Assembly (NCBI RefSeq): GCF_004353985.1
Contig: NZ_SMOA01000037.1
Coordinates: 1-39,936, forward strand
From: Paracraurococcus ruber
Lineage (GTDB): Bacteria; Pseudomonadota; Alphaproteobacteria; Acetobacterales; Acetobacteraceae
Direction: 5' to 3'
Length of the DNA: 39,936 nt
Below, one piece after another: positions 32,572-39,936 of this stretch. The notes beneath the pieces were generated by a model, which saw only the letters and a program-made list of their open reading frames with translations, did no database searches and had not been told where the DNA came from. Position numbers and translations under genes: made by a program. How positions within the stretch are numbered: the first letter of the stretch is position 1; each line of letters opens with the position of its first letter.

Positions 32572-33153
32572 ATGCGCGCAGCCCGTCCCTTGCTTCTCCT
32601 GGCCCTGTTGCTGCCGCCGCCGCTGGCGGCGCAGGAGCGCGCCACCGGCGCCGTCACGGTGGAGCAGCCGCCGCCGGAGCCCAAGGGCGCCACCGTCACC
32701 ACCCCGGATGGGCGGGTGGTGGAGGTGCCGCGCGGCGGCGCCTTCCAGGTCCAGGGCGCCAATGTGGTGGTGGAGCGGGAGACGCCGCGCGGCACCACCC
32801 TGACCGTGCAGAACGACGTGCTGTTCGACTTCGACAAGGCCGAGCTGCGGCCCGAGGCGGCGGAGGCGCTGGGCCGCGTCGTGGACGTCATCCGCCAGCG
32901 GACTCCGCGCGCCGTCACGGTCGCGGGCTACACGGATTCCCTCGGCTCCGACGCCTACAACCGGCAGCTGTCGCTGCGCCGGGCGGAATCGGTGCAGCGC
33001 TGGCTGGCGACCGAAGGCGGCGGCGGCCTGCCGCCGCTGCGGGTGGAGGGCAAGGGCGAGAGCGATCCGGTGGCCCCGAACACGCTGGACGGGCGTGACA
33101 ACCCGGATGGCCGGCAGAAAAACCGGCGGGTCGAGGTGCTGCTGGAACGCTGA
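32572..33153 (+). CDS. OmpA-family peptidoglycan-binding protein
   Basis: 193 aa, secreted. The signal peptide (about 1-21) ends PLAAQE. A short Pro/Thr-rich region is followed by the OmpA C-terminal domain from about residue 80: VLFDFDKAELRPEAAE, VAGYTDSLGSDAYNRQLSLRRAESV, GKGESDPVAPN, and RQKNRRVEVLLER. The Asp and Arg that contact diaminopimelate are conserved. There is no beta-barrel and no lipobox Cys, so it is probably a periplasmic or outer-membrane-associated wall-binding protein. ATG 32572 has GAGG 7 bp upstream; a longer open frame upstream crosses the C9 tract and is not supported. Confidence 0.9.
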   Translation: MRAARPLLLLALLLPPPLAAQERATGAVTVEQPPPEPKGATVTTPDGRVVEVPRGGAFQVQGANVVVERETPRGTTLTVQNDVLFDFDKAELRPEAAEALGRVVDVIRQRTPRAVTVAGYTDSLGSDAYNRQLSLRRAESVQRWLATEGGGGLPPLRVEGKGESDPVAPNTLDGRDNPDGRQKNRRVEVLLER

Positions 33154-33160
33154 TGCTGAC

Positions 33161-33188
33161 GGCCGTTGATCCTGGCCGATCAACGGCC
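33161..33188 (+). terminator. Hairpin after the OmpA-like gene
   Basis: GGCCGTTGATC-CTGGCC-GATCAACGGCC, a perfect 11-bp stem starting 8 bp after the stop, followed by CCTTG. Probable terminator without a long T-tract. Confidence 0.6.
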
Positions 33189-33317
33189 CCTTGATCGCCG
33201 GGCGGCCTGCGCCGCAAACCCCGGCGACGCGGCATGGGCCGCGGCGCTCGGCATGACCGGAGCATTCATGCCGTCGATATCAGGCAGCACAGTGCCCGAA
33301 CCAGGGCCACCGCCGGT

Positions 33318-33359
33318 CGCCTTCGGCCGGCACGGCCCCTGCGGGGCCCGGCGAAGGCG
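33318..33359. terminator. Long compound hairpin between convergent genes
   Basis: CGCCTTCG (33318-33325) pairs with CGAAGGCG (33352-33359). The stem continues with CCGG pairing across a one-base bulge, and an inner GGCCCC-TGC-GGGGCC (33334-33348) closes the structure. It lies in 266 bp without a gene between the OmpA-like and CHAP genes and may terminate the CHAP gene on the minus strand. Confidence 0.5.
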
Positions 33360-33419
33360 CTGCGCGGCCCCCAAGCTGCGGGACCAGCGCCGATGCGTCG
33401 TCATCCGGGGCCGTGGCGG

Positions 33420-33899
33420 TCAGGCGGCCACCGGATGCACGAAGCCATAGGCCGGCCAGGCGCTCGCCCCGTAATCGCCGCGGCGGGGATACCAGATCCG
33501 CAGGAGCGACCAGTCATTGTCAGGCGAGATGTCCTGCACCGGCTGGTCCCGCGCTTCCTGCCCCTTTTCGCGGCCGGAGGCCCAGTTGGCATGGTCCACC
33601 CGGATCTCCCGGGCCGAGACCAAGCGGGTGACCACCGCGACATGCCCCTGCGGCAGCCGTGAGGTGCGCATCAGCACCAGCACGCTGCCCGGGCGCGGCG
33701 CCCGGCCGCGGGCATAGCGGCCCGCCGCCGCCTCCCACCACTGCCAGGCATCGCCGCGCAACGCGATGCCGGACCGCGCCCGGGCATAGGGCACGCAGGA
33801 CCAGGTGCCCGGCCCCGCTGCGGCGCTGCCCGACCGCGGCGTACGCCCGGTGCCGCAGGCGGCCAGCAGCAACGGCGCCAGCAGGACCAGCCGTCGCAT
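33420..33899 (-). CDS. CHAP-domain lipoprotein (putative peptidoglycan amidase/peptidase)
   Basis: 159 aa. A lipoprotein signal MRRLVLLAPLLLAAC ends with the lipobox Cys15. The CHAP (NlpC/P60-like) domain shows catalytic Cys35 in WSCVPYAR, the spacing element DAWQWWEAAAGRYARG, PRPGSVLVLMR, and catalytic His86 in GHVAVV. CHAP enzymes hydrolyse peptidoglycan or glutathionyl-type amides. The start is ATG 33899; the frame is open upstream but without signal features. It faces the OmpA-like gene, and both are envelope proteins. Molecular substrate inferred from family only. Confidence 0.88.
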   Translation of the reverse strand: MRRLVLLAPLLLAACGTGRTPRSGSAAAGPGTWSCVPYARARSGIALRGDAWQWWEAAAGRYARGRAPRPGSVLVLMRTSRLPQGHVAVVTRLVSAREIRVDHANWASGREKGQEARDQPVQDISPDNDWSLLRIWYPRRGDYGASAWPAYGFVHPVAA

Positions 33900-34270
33900 G
33901 CCCGTCTCTCCTCCTCCGCCGCTCCTCGCCGCGACTCGCGCGCAGCCCTGTGATGTCGCCGCCGCGGCCCGCGGCCCGCAAGCCCATCCGGCGGATGCGG
34001 ATTGCCGGGAGAGACCGGCCGCGCGGCCATATTTCGGGGCAGCATCATGATGCGCATCCGGCATGATCTCACCGCGACGGGCCAAGTGCCTGCCCCGCCT
34101 CGATTCCGGTCGGGAACCCCGGGCGGCAACCCGGCGAATTCCCGCTGCCACCCCCTGCGCGGCCTATCGCCCGCGCGCCCGGCCTGTGCTGAAAGAGCGC
34201 CCCGGAGCGGCGGCAACGCCCCCGGACCGGAGACGGCCAGGGCGTCCAGCCACTGCCAGGAAGGGCCACG
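33900..34270. other. 371-bp intergenic region, no gene seen
   Basis: Lies between the divergent CHAP and 34271 genes. It is GC-rich, with open frames but no domain, ribosome-binding site or convincing -35/-10 pair. It must hold promoters for both directions; none could be assigned. Confidence 0.45.
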
Positions 34271-34834
34271 ATGATGACGACACCACCCAATCAGCCCCGG
34301 CGGGCCGCGGCCCGCGCGCGGCGGGTCGCCGCGCTCGCCACCGCGGCGGCCCTGCTCGCCCAGCCGGCCCTCGCGGTGCCGCGCTGCTCGAACGAAACCG
34401 ACCAGGCGGTCTTCGAGGTCGAGGCGCTGAAGACCGAGCTGATGGTCGTGGCGACCACCTGCAAGGGCAATACCGAGGATCGCTACAACGACTTCGTGCG
34501 CCGGTACCAGCAGGCGCTGGTCGCCTCCAACCGCGCCCTCGGCCAGTATTTCACCCGCTCGCATGGCCGCGGCGGCCAGCGGCAGCAGGACATCTTCATC
34601 ACCGAGCTGGCGAACGCCCGGTCCAACAACGCCCGCCAGCTCGGCAGCGATTTCTGCCCGCGCAACAGCGGGCTGTTCGACGAGGTGATGGCGCTGCAGG
34701 GCGTGACGGACCTGCCCGCCTATGCCGCGACCAAGGACCTGCTCGCCTCCGGCGTCACCGCCTGCCCGGGCGGCCAGGCCGCCGCGCCGCACCGCGCCAC
34801 CCCCGCCGCCGCCCGCCGGAGCCCCGCCCGATGA
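34271..34834 (+). CDS. Secreted protein of unknown function
   Basis: 187 aa with a long Arg-rich N-region and a signal peptide ending ALAVPRC at about residue 38. The mature part is largely helical with four or five Cys: C39 in PRCSNETD, TTCKGNTEDRYNDFVRRYQQ, SDFCPRNS and TACPGG. A conserved-looking basic core is NRALGQYFTRSHGRGGQRQQD. The last 25 residues are Ala/Pro/Arg-rich. The start is the first of two ATGs. Its stop overlaps the start of a lipoprotein gene (ATGA), so the pair is co-translated. I do not recognise a characterised family. Confidence 0.75.
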   Translation: MMTTPPNQPRRAAARARRVAALATAAALLAQPALAVPRCSNETDQAVFEVEALKTELMVVATTCKGNTEDRYNDFVRRYQQALVASNRALGQYFTRSHGRGGQRQQDIFITELANARSNNARQLGSDFCPRNSGLFDEVMALQGVTDLPAYAATKDLLASGVTACPGGQAAAPHRATPAAARRSPAR

Positions 34835-35316
34835 TCCGCCGCGCCATTGTCGCCACCGGGGCCCTCGCCGCGCTGGCCGGCTGCCAGCAGCCGCAGCAGG
34901 CGGCCGGCCCCGCCGGCGCCCGCGTCTACTACGCCGACACGCAGGGCGCCGCGTCGGTCTGCGAGGCGCCGCGCTCCGTCGCGCTGGCGGCCGGCCAGCA
35001 GGCCGAGGCGGCGATGACGGTGAAGAACGACGGCGGCTGGTGCGGCATCACGGTCGCGCTGTCCGGCAAGCCCTACGACGCCGGGCTGCTGGTCGGCCGG
35101 CCGGAGCATGGCCGCGTGCATGTCCGCAAGGTCGGCGATGCCACCCGCGTCGACTACATCCCGGATGCCGGCTTCGGCGGCGAGGACCGCTTCACCGTGC
35201 GTTTCCTGCCGGGCAATCCGGCGCTGCGCGTGATGGTCAACGTGCAGTATACGCCGCCGCCGGCCCCGCCCGCGCCGCCGGCCCCGCCGCCGCGGACGCC
35301 GGCGCGGCGGCGGTAG
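34831..35316 (+). CDS. Lipoprotein with Ig/cadherin-like domain
   Basis: 161 aa. The lipoprotein signal ends LAALAGC (lipobox Cys at about 18). The mature part forms a beta-rich domain. VDYIPDAGFGGEDRFTVRF resembles the closing strand of bacterial Ig- or cadherin-like repeats (Y.P..GF.G.D.F). Two Cys (SVCEAP, GWCGIT) may be disulfide-bonded. A Pro-rich C-terminal tail (PPPAPPAPPAPPPRTP) looks like an outer-membrane or wall spacer. It is coupled to the upstream secreted protein. Function unknown; an adhesion or envelope-scaffold role is inference. Confidence 0.75.
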   Translation: MIRRAIVATGALAALAGCQQPQQAAGPAGARVYYADTQGAASVCEAPRSVALAAGQQAEAAMTVKNDGGWCGITVALSGKPYDAGLLVGRPEHGRVHVRKVGDATRVDYIPDAGFGGEDRFTVRFLPGNPALRVMVNVQYTPPPAPPAPPAPPPRTPARRR

Positions 35317-35345
35317 AATTGGGGAGGGCACCGCCCTCCCCCCAC

Positions 35346-35384
35346 CCCACCGGTCCGGGCCGCCACCCGGCCCGGACCGGTGGG
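35346..35384. terminator. 16-bp perfect hairpin between convergent genes
   Basis: Left arm 35346-35361 (CCCACCGGTCCGGGCC) and right arm 35369-35384 pair perfectly around the loop GCCACCC. It lies between the lipoprotein stop (35316) and the DMT transporter stop (35388) and should terminate both strands. Confidence 0.75.
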
Positions 35385-35387
35385 CGT

Positions 35388-36338
35388 TCAGCGCCTCAGG
35401 CCCAGCGTGACCTCGCGGTGCCAGATATATAGGCCGCTGCCGACCAGCACCGCCATGCCAGCCAGGTCCCAGCCATCCGGCAGCTCCGCCCAGACCAGCA
35501 CGCCGAGCGCGGTGGTCCAGAGGATCGCCGAGTATTCGAAGGGCGCCAGCAGCGTCGCCTCGCCGCGCCGATAGGCATCCGTCATCATCAGCTGCGCCAC
35601 CGCCGAGACCAGGCCGATCCCGGCCAGCAGCGCCCATTGCCCGGGCGTCGGCGGGACCCAGACCGGGATGGCCGCCAGCGCCGAGAGCAGCGTGGCGCCG
35701 AAGGCGAACCACAGCACGATGGTGACATTCGCCTCCCCGGCATCGCCCATGCGGCGGATGGAGATCATCGCCAGCGCCCAGCCCAGCGCGCCCAGCAATA
35801 CGGCGCCGAGGCCGGACAGGCTGCCGCCCGCCGCCCCGGTCGGCAGCGTCATCAGCAGCACGCCGCCGAAGCCCGCCAGCACCGCCAGGCCGCGCCGCGG
35901 CCCGACCCGCTCGCCCAGCAGCGGGATGGACAGAAGCGTCAGGAACAGCGGCATGGTGAAGCCGAGCGCGGTGACGGTGGCGATCGGCAGCACCGTCAGC
36001 CCGTAGAAGGTGCCCACCATGCCCAGCAGCCCGCCGATCAGGCGCAGCCCGTGCAGGCCCGGGTTGCGCGTGCGCAGCGCCCGTACCCCGCCGGCCTGCC
36101 ACAGCAGCGGCAGCAGGGCCGGGATGGCGAAGAGGTTGCGGCACAGCACCACCTGGGCCAGCGGCACCTCCCCGCCCAGCGCCTTCACGAAGGCCCCGGC
36201 CACCGCGAAGATGCCCGCCGCCCCCATCACCATCAGCACCGCCCGCCGCCGCGTGGCGGCCCTCCGGGCCTGGTCGGCAGGCGGCATCGCCGGCGCGGAG
36301 GCGGCCGGGGCGGGTGCTTCGGGCATTCCTGGGTCCAT
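35388..36338 (-). CDS. DMT-superfamily (EamA) transporter
   Basis: 316 aa inner-membrane protein with ten predicted helices in two EamA repeats. The first repeat runs from AVLMVMGAAGIFAVAGAFVK through EVPLAQVVLCRNLFAIPALL and ALGFTMPLFLTLLSIPLLGE. The second runs from LLGALGWALAMISIRR through LVSAVAQLMMTDAYRRGEAT and ALGVLVWAELPDGWDL. Such proteins export amino acids, purines or other metabolites; the substrate is unknown. The N-terminal 30 residues are Pro/Ala-rich; ATG 36338 is used but a downstream Met is possible. It is divergent from the nudix gene with 37 bp between starts. Confidence 0.92.
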   Translation of the reverse strand: MDPGMPEAPAPAASAPAMPPADQARRAATRRRAVLMVMGAAGIFAVAGAFVKALGGEVPLAQVVLCRNLFAIPALLPLLWQAGGVRALRTRNPGLHGLRLIGGLLGMVGTFYGLTVLPIATVTALGFTMPLFLTLLSIPLLGERVGPRRGLAVLAGFGGVLLMTLPTGAAGGSLSGLGAVLLGALGWALAMISIRRMGDAGEANVTIVLWFAFGATLLSALAAIPVWVPPTPGQWALLAGIGLVSAVAQLMMTDAYRRGEATLLAPFEYSAILWTTALGVLVWAELPDGWDLAGMAVLVGSGLYIWHREVTLGLRR

Positions 36339-36375
36339 GGACGGCGTTGGGGGGCAAGGCTAGGGTCGCCGCCGC

Positions 36376-37014
36376 ATGAAGGCCAGACCAGCCAAGGCGC
36401 CGCCCATCCCGGCGCATCCCGGCGTTACGGTGCTGGAGGACGAGGTGGTCTGGGACGGCCGCTTCCCGCTGCAGCGCGTGCGCTTCACCTATACCCGCTT
36501 CGACGGATCGCAGTCCGGCGAGCTGGTCTGGGAGCTGTGGCGCCGCCATGCCGGCGTCGCCGTGCTGCCCTATGACCCCGTCGCCGACGCGGTCGCGCTG
36601 ATCGAGCAGTTCCGCCTGCCGGCGCTGGCCGCCGGGCTCGACCCCATCATGGTCGAATGCCCGGCCGGGCTGCGGGAGCCGGGCGAGACGCCCGAGGCGG
36701 TGGCGCGGCGCGAGACGCTGGAGGAGACGGCGCTGCGGCCCGACCGCTTCGAGCTGATCTGCGAGACCATGCTGATGCAGGGCGGCTGCGACGAGACCAT
36801 GCACTACTACGCCGCCCGCGTGCGCCTGCCGCAGCCGGGTGAGGCGGGGACGCATGGGCTGGCGGCCGAGCACGAGGAGACCCGCGTGCTGGTGGTGCCG
36901 GCGGAGCAGGCCTTCGCGATGCTGGACGACAACCGGATCAGGAACGTGACCGCGATGGTGTGCCTGTGGTGGCTGCGCCACCACCGAGCGCGGCTGCGGC
37001 AGGAATGGGCGTGA
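36376..37014 (+). CDS. NUDIX hydrolase, ADP-ribose pyrophosphatase type
   Basis: 212 aa. The Nudix box lies in GLREPGETPEAVARRETLEE (about 95-114, followed by TAL), containing the RExxxEE metal site. The N-terminal beta domain VWDGRFPLQRVRFTYTRFDG and the loop LIEQFRLPAL are typical of NudF-like enzymes that hydrolyse ADP-ribose or other nucleoside diphosphate sugars. The final Gly of the box is Ala. The start ATG 36376 lies 37 bp from the divergent transporter start. Its stop overlaps the alaX start (TGATG), making it the first gene of nudix-alaX-sseA-metC. Confidence 0.9.
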   Translation: MKARPAKAPPIPAHPGVTVLEDEVVWDGRFPLQRVRFTYTRFDGSQSGELVWELWRRHAGVAVLPYDPVADAVALIEQFRLPALAAGLDPIMVECPAGLREPGETPEAVARRETLEETALRPDRFELICETMLMQGGCDETMHYYAARVRLPQPGEAGTHGLAAEHEETRVLVVPAEQAFAMLDDNRIRNVTAMVCLWWLRHHRARLRQEWA

Positions 37015-37754
37015 TGGCGACGGAATTGCTCTACCGCGAGGATGCCTATGCGCGGGAGGCGGCGGCGCGCGTGCTGGCCGCCGGGCCGGAAGGCGTGCTG
37101 CTGGACCGCACCCCCTTCTACGCCCAGGCGGGCGGCCAGCCCGGCGACGCCGGCTGGCTGCGCTGGCCCAAGGGGGATGGCGTCGGGGAGATGGCGGTGG
37201 CCAGGGCCGTGAAGGGCCCCGACGACACGGTGCTGCACCTGGCCGCCGAGGGTGCGGCGCTGCCGCCGGTGGGCGCCGAGGTGACCGCCGCGCTCGACTG
37301 GGGCCTGCGCCACCGGCACATGCGCATGCACACCGCCTTGCACCTGCTGTGCAGCCTGATCCCCGGCGCGGGCGTGACCGGCGGGCAGATCGGCGCCGAC
37401 CGCTCGCGGCTCGACTTCGACCTGGCCGCGCCGCCGGCCAGGGACTGGCTGACCGGGCAGCTCAACGCGCTGGTCGCCGCCGACCATGCGGTGGGCGAGC
37501 GCTGGATCGCCGAGGAGGAGCTGGACGCCAATCCCGGCCTGGTGCGGACGCTGTCGGTGCAGCCGCCGCGTGGCGCCGGCCGGGTGCGGCTGGTGCGGAT
37601 CGGGCCCGAGGAGGCGCCGGTGGACCTGCAGCCCTGCGGCGGCACGCATGTCCGCCGCACGGCGGAGATCGGCCGGCTGGAGGTCACCAAGCTGGAGAAC
37701 AAGGGCAAGCAGAACCGGCGCGTGTACCTGGTGCTGGCGGAGGGCGCGGCATGA
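37014..37754 (+). CDS. alaX: Alanyl-tRNA editing protein AlaX
   Basis: 246 aa, free-standing editing domain homologous to that of AlaRS. It hydrolyses mischarged Ser-tRNA(Ala) or Gly-tRNA(Ala). The N-terminal part (DRTPFYAQAGGQPGD) corresponds to the glycine-rich/AlaX-M region. The zinc site is HTALH (106-110) and CGGTH (208-212). No aminoacylation domain is present. ATG 37014 overlaps the nudix stop by TGATG; a GTG three bases upstream is an alternative. It is co-transcribed with sulfurtransferase and cystathionine lyase genes. AlaX-M rather than AlaX-S is indicated by length. Confidence 0.93.
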   Translation: MATELLYREDAYAREAAARVLAAGPEGVLLDRTPFYAQAGGQPGDAGWLRWPKGDGVGEMAVARAVKGPDDTVLHLAAEGAALPPVGAEVTAALDWGLRHRHMRMHTALHLLCSLIPGAGVTGGQIGADRSRLDFDLAAPPARDWLTGQLNALVAADHAVGERWIAEEELDANPGLVRTLSVQPPRGAGRVRLVRIGPEEAPVDLQPCGGTHVRRTAEIGRLEVTKLENKGKQNRRVYLVLAEGAA

Positions 37755-37806
37755 GGCGCGACATGGGGCGCGACACTGGCGCCGGCCCAGAACGGGAGTG
37801 AGCGGC

Positions 37807-38652
37807 ATGGACAACCTGGTCTCCACCGGATGGCTGGCGGCGGAGCTCGGCAAGCCCGACCTGCTGGTCTTCGACTGCTCCACCTACCTGCCCGGCGAGC
37901 CAGGCAACAAGCATGACGGCTTCCGCGCCGCGCATATTCCCGGCGCGCAGCTCTTCGACATCGACGTCATCGCCGACACGGACAGCGACCTGCCGCACAT
38001 GGTGCCGACCCCGGCGCGCTTTGCGAAGTTGGCGGGCGCCCTCGGCCTCTCCAACGCCTCACGCGTGGTGTTCTACGACCAGCACGGGCTTCGCGCCTCG
38101 GCCCGCGGCTGGTGGATGCTGCGGCTGTTCGGGCATGACGCGGTGGCGGTGCTGGATGGCGGCCTGCCGACCTGGCGGCGCGAGGGCCGCCCGGTCGAGA
38201 CCGGCGATGCCCCGCCCCGTGCGCCGGCGAGCTTCGTCCCGGACTTCCGGGCGGAGCGGCTGCGGGGCATCGGCGACGTCAAGCGTATCGTCCGGCAGGG
38301 GGGTGGCAGCGAGCTGATCCTCGATGCCCGCGCCAAGGGCCGCTTCGACGGCACGGCGCCGGAGCCGCGCGCCGGCCTGCCCGCCGGCCACATGCCGGGC
38401 GCCGCCAATGTCCCGGTCTCCGACCTGGTCGGGCCGGACCTGGCGATGAAAAACCCCGCCGAACTGCGCGCGATGTTCGAGGCCGCGGGAGTGACCGCCG
38501 AGCGGCCCGTCGTCACCTCCTGCGGCTCCGGCGTCACCGCCTGCGCCCTGGCGCTCGGCCTGGTGCGGGCCGGCTTCCCGGAGCCGGCGGTGTATGACGG
38601 ATCCTGGACCGAATGGGCCCTGCGGCCCGAGACGCCGAAGGTGCACAGCTGA
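37807..38652 (+). CDS. sseA: 3-Mercaptopyruvate/thiosulfate sulfurtransferase (SseA-like)
   Basis: 281 aa with two rhodanese domains. The N-terminal inactive domain has LVFDCSTYLP and HIPGAQLFDIDVI. The C-terminal active domain has LILDARAKGRF, LPAGHMPGAANVPV and the active-site loop CGSGVTAC with Cys239. The CG(S/T)G(V/T) loop favours 3-mercaptopyruvate over thiosulfate as donor. It transfers sulfane sulfur to cyanide or thiols. The ATG 37807 is 52 bp after alaX. Its stop overlaps metC (TGATG), so sulfur from cysteine catabolism and cystathionine cleavage are linked in one operon. Confidence 0.94.
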   Translation: MDNLVSTGWLAAELGKPDLLVFDCSTYLPGEPGNKHDGFRAAHIPGAQLFDIDVIADTDSDLPHMVPTPARFAKLAGALGLSNASRVVFYDQHGLRASARGWWMLRLFGHDAVAVLDGGLPTWRREGRPVETGDAPPRAPASFVPDFRAERLRGIGDVKRIVRQGGGSELILDARAKGRFDGTAPEPRAGLPAGHMPGAANVPVSDLVGPDLAMKNPAELRAMFEAAGVTAERPVVTSCGSGVTACALALGLVRAGFPEPAVYDGSWTEWALRPETPKVHS

Positions 38653-39848
38653 TGCCGGACGACTCGCTCCCCAAGAAGACCTACGGCTTCTCCACGCGGA
38701 TGAGCCATGCCGGCCGCGCCGGCACGCGCATCCACGGCTTCGTCAACCCGGCGGTGCATCGCGGCTCCACCGTGCTGTTCCCGAACAGCGCGGCCCGGCG
38801 CGACGCGGCGAAGCACCGGCTCGAGCAGTACATGACCTACGGCACGCAGGGCGGGCCGACCCATTACGCGCTGGAGGACGTGATCGCCGAGATCGAGGGC
38901 GGCACCCGCGCCCTGATCCTCGGCACCGGCCTCGCCGCCGTCGCGGTGCCGCTGCTGGCCTGGCTGAAATCCGGCGACCACTGCCTGATGCCGGACAGCG
39001 TCTATGGCCCGGCGCGCAACCTCTGCGACGGGCTGCTGAAGGGCTGGGGCGTCGAGACGACCTATTACGACCCGACGGTGGACGAGGCGGCGATGGCCGC
39101 GCTGATCCGCCCCAACACCAAGGTGGTCTATACCGAGAGCCCCGGCAGCCACACCTTCGAACTGCAGGACATCCCCGCCATCGCCCGCGCCGCGCACGCC
39201 AGCGGGGCCAAGGTGATGATGGACAACACCTGGGGCATCCACCACTTCCGGCCCTTCGAGAAGGGCGTCGATGTCTCGATCCAGGCGCTGACCAAGTATG
39301 TCGGTGGGCATTCCGACGTGCTGCTGGGCAGCGCGACGGTGAACAACGAGGAAGACTGGCGCGTGCTGCGCAGCGCCGCCTCGCAGCTCGGGCAATATGC
39401 CTCGCCCGATGATTGCTGGCTGGCGCTGCGCGGCGTGCGCACCATGGCGGTGCGGCTGAAGCAGCAGGAACGCCATGGGCTTGAGGTCGCGCGCTGGCTG
39501 AGCGGCCGGCCGGAGGTGCTGCGGGTGCTGCACCCGGCGCTGCCGGAGCATCCGCAGCACGACCTGTTCCGGCGCGACTTCAGCGGCGCCTGCAGCCTCT
39601 TCGGCCTGGTCTTCCAGCCGCGCTTCGCGCTGGAGGATGTCTACCGCTTCATCGATGCGCTGACGCTCTTCGGCATCGGCGCCAGCTGGGGCGGGTTCGA
39701 GAGCCTGTGCATCGCCACCACCGGCAACATCACGCGCACGGCCGGCAGCGGCGATTTCGGCGGGCCGATGTGCCGCATCCATATCGGGCTGGAGGAACCG
39801 GCGGACCTGATCGCCGACCTCGCGCAGGCGCTGGCCAGGCTGGGCTGA
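38652..39848 (+). CDS. metC: Cystathionine beta-lyase
   Basis: 398 aa PLP-dependent enzyme of the Cys/Met metabolism family. It cleaves cystathionine to homocysteine, pyruvate and ammonia. The PLP Lys215 is in SIQALTKYVGGHSD, and the cofactor Asp191 in VMMDNTWG. Other family landmarks are YGTQGGPTHYALE, GTGLAAVAV, VYTESPGSHTFELQDI and the C-terminal WGGFESL. The NTWG and WGGFESL segments agree with MetC rather than gamma-synthase or gamma-lyase. The ATG overlaps the sseA stop. Last gene of the operon, with 88 bp to the window end in which no gene is seen. Confidence 0.93.
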   Translation: MPDDSLPKKTYGFSTRMSHAGRAGTRIHGFVNPAVHRGSTVLFPNSAARRDAAKHRLEQYMTYGTQGGPTHYALEDVIAEIEGGTRALILGTGLAAVAVPLLAWLKSGDHCLMPDSVYGPARNLCDGLLKGWGVETTYYDPTVDEAAMAALIRPNTKVVYTESPGSHTFELQDIPAIARAAHASGAKVMMDNTWGIHHFRPFEKGVDVSIQALTKYVGGHSDVLLGSATVNNEEDWRVLRSAASQLGQYASPDDCWLALRGVRTMAVRLKQQERHGLEVARWLSGRPEVLRVLHPALPEHPQHDLFRRDFSGACSLFGLVFQPRFALEDVYRFIDALTLFGIGASWGGFESLCIATTGNITRTAGSGDFGGPMCRIHIGLEEPADLIADLAQALARLG

Positions 39849-39936
39849 GCGAGGCGGGCGCGCGCCAGGGGCGGCGGCTGCGGCGCGGCCGAGCGCAGCG
39901 GTCCGCGACCCCGGCGGCCGGCCGGCATGGCCGAGC

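Noticed and set aside
36339-36375. TTGCCC/TAGCCT promoter between the DMT transporter and nudix genes
   Set aside because: Both hexamers occur on the minus strand but in the wrong order and nearly adjacent (TAGCCTTGCC), so they cannot form a promoter.
1-39936. tRNA, rRNA, CRISPR, prophage or insertion-sequence signals
   Set aside because: No cloverleaf-like conserved tRNA ends, rRNA motifs, regularly spaced repeats, integrase or transposase sequences were recognised. A tRNA or covariance scan would be decisive.

Overview
The window is a very GC-rich, densely packed bacterial chromosome segment with many genes overlapping by ATGA, GTGA or TGATG. The gene content fits an alphaproteobacterium, most likely an Acetobacteraceae (Roseomonas-like) bacterium. 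The main pointers are the crtD/crtC pair of the spirilloxanthin-type carotenoid pathway, an alphaproteobacterial-type isocitrate dehydrogenase, an ars operon with an aquaporin, and an expanded set of orphan Tat-type substrate-binding proteins. I saw no rRNA, tRNA, CRISPR array, integrase or insertion sequence.

Region by region. 0.2-4.2 kb: an M3 peptidase, then a Zur-type regulator divergent from hisI and a CobW-family zinc GTPase. 4.4-9.3 kb: DUF3072 protein, PHB-depolymerase-family esterase, aldo/keto reductase, ChrA chromate transporter and a small membrane protein. 9.4-12.3 kb (minus): a tightly overlapped trio of beta-propeller, polysaccharide deacetylase and sterol-desaturase-like hydroxylase. 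12.3-13.4 kb (minus): msrA-msrB. 13.5-15.5 kb (plus): a RutA-like flavin monooxygenase preceded by an excellent sigma-54 promoter and followed by two tandem Lin0512-family proteins. 15.6-17.6 kb (minus): arsR-arsI-arsC-aquaporin, with no efflux pump. 17.9-20.4 kb (plus): crtD-crtC behind a PpsR/CrtJ-type site. 20.4-22.9 kb (minus): P450 and ATP-grasp pair. 23.1-23.8 kb: membrane protein. 23.9-29.0 kb (minus): three tandem paralogous family-5 solute-binding proteins without permeases, divergent from a branched-chain-type binding protein and a GNAT enzyme (29.2-30.9 kb). 31.0-32.4 kb (minus): isocitrate dehydrogenase. 32.6-35.3 kb: OmpA-like protein, CHAP lipoprotein, and a two-gene secreted protein/lipoprotein unit. 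35.4-39.8 kb: DMT transporter divergent from nudix-alaX-sseA-metC.

The clearest functional units are zinc homeostasis (zur/cobW), arsenic handling (reduction, C-As bond cleavage and aquaporin exit), methionine sulfoxide repair, carotenoid 1,2-hydration and 3,4-desaturation, and a sulfur/alanine quality-control operon. The least explained units are the sigma-54/rutA/Lin0512 block, the propeller-deacetylase-hydroxylase trio, the P450/ATP-grasp pair and the orphan binding-protein array. A strong plus-strand terminator at 17.74-17.77 kb lies downstream of no annotated gene and may end a small RNA or act as a leader attenuator.
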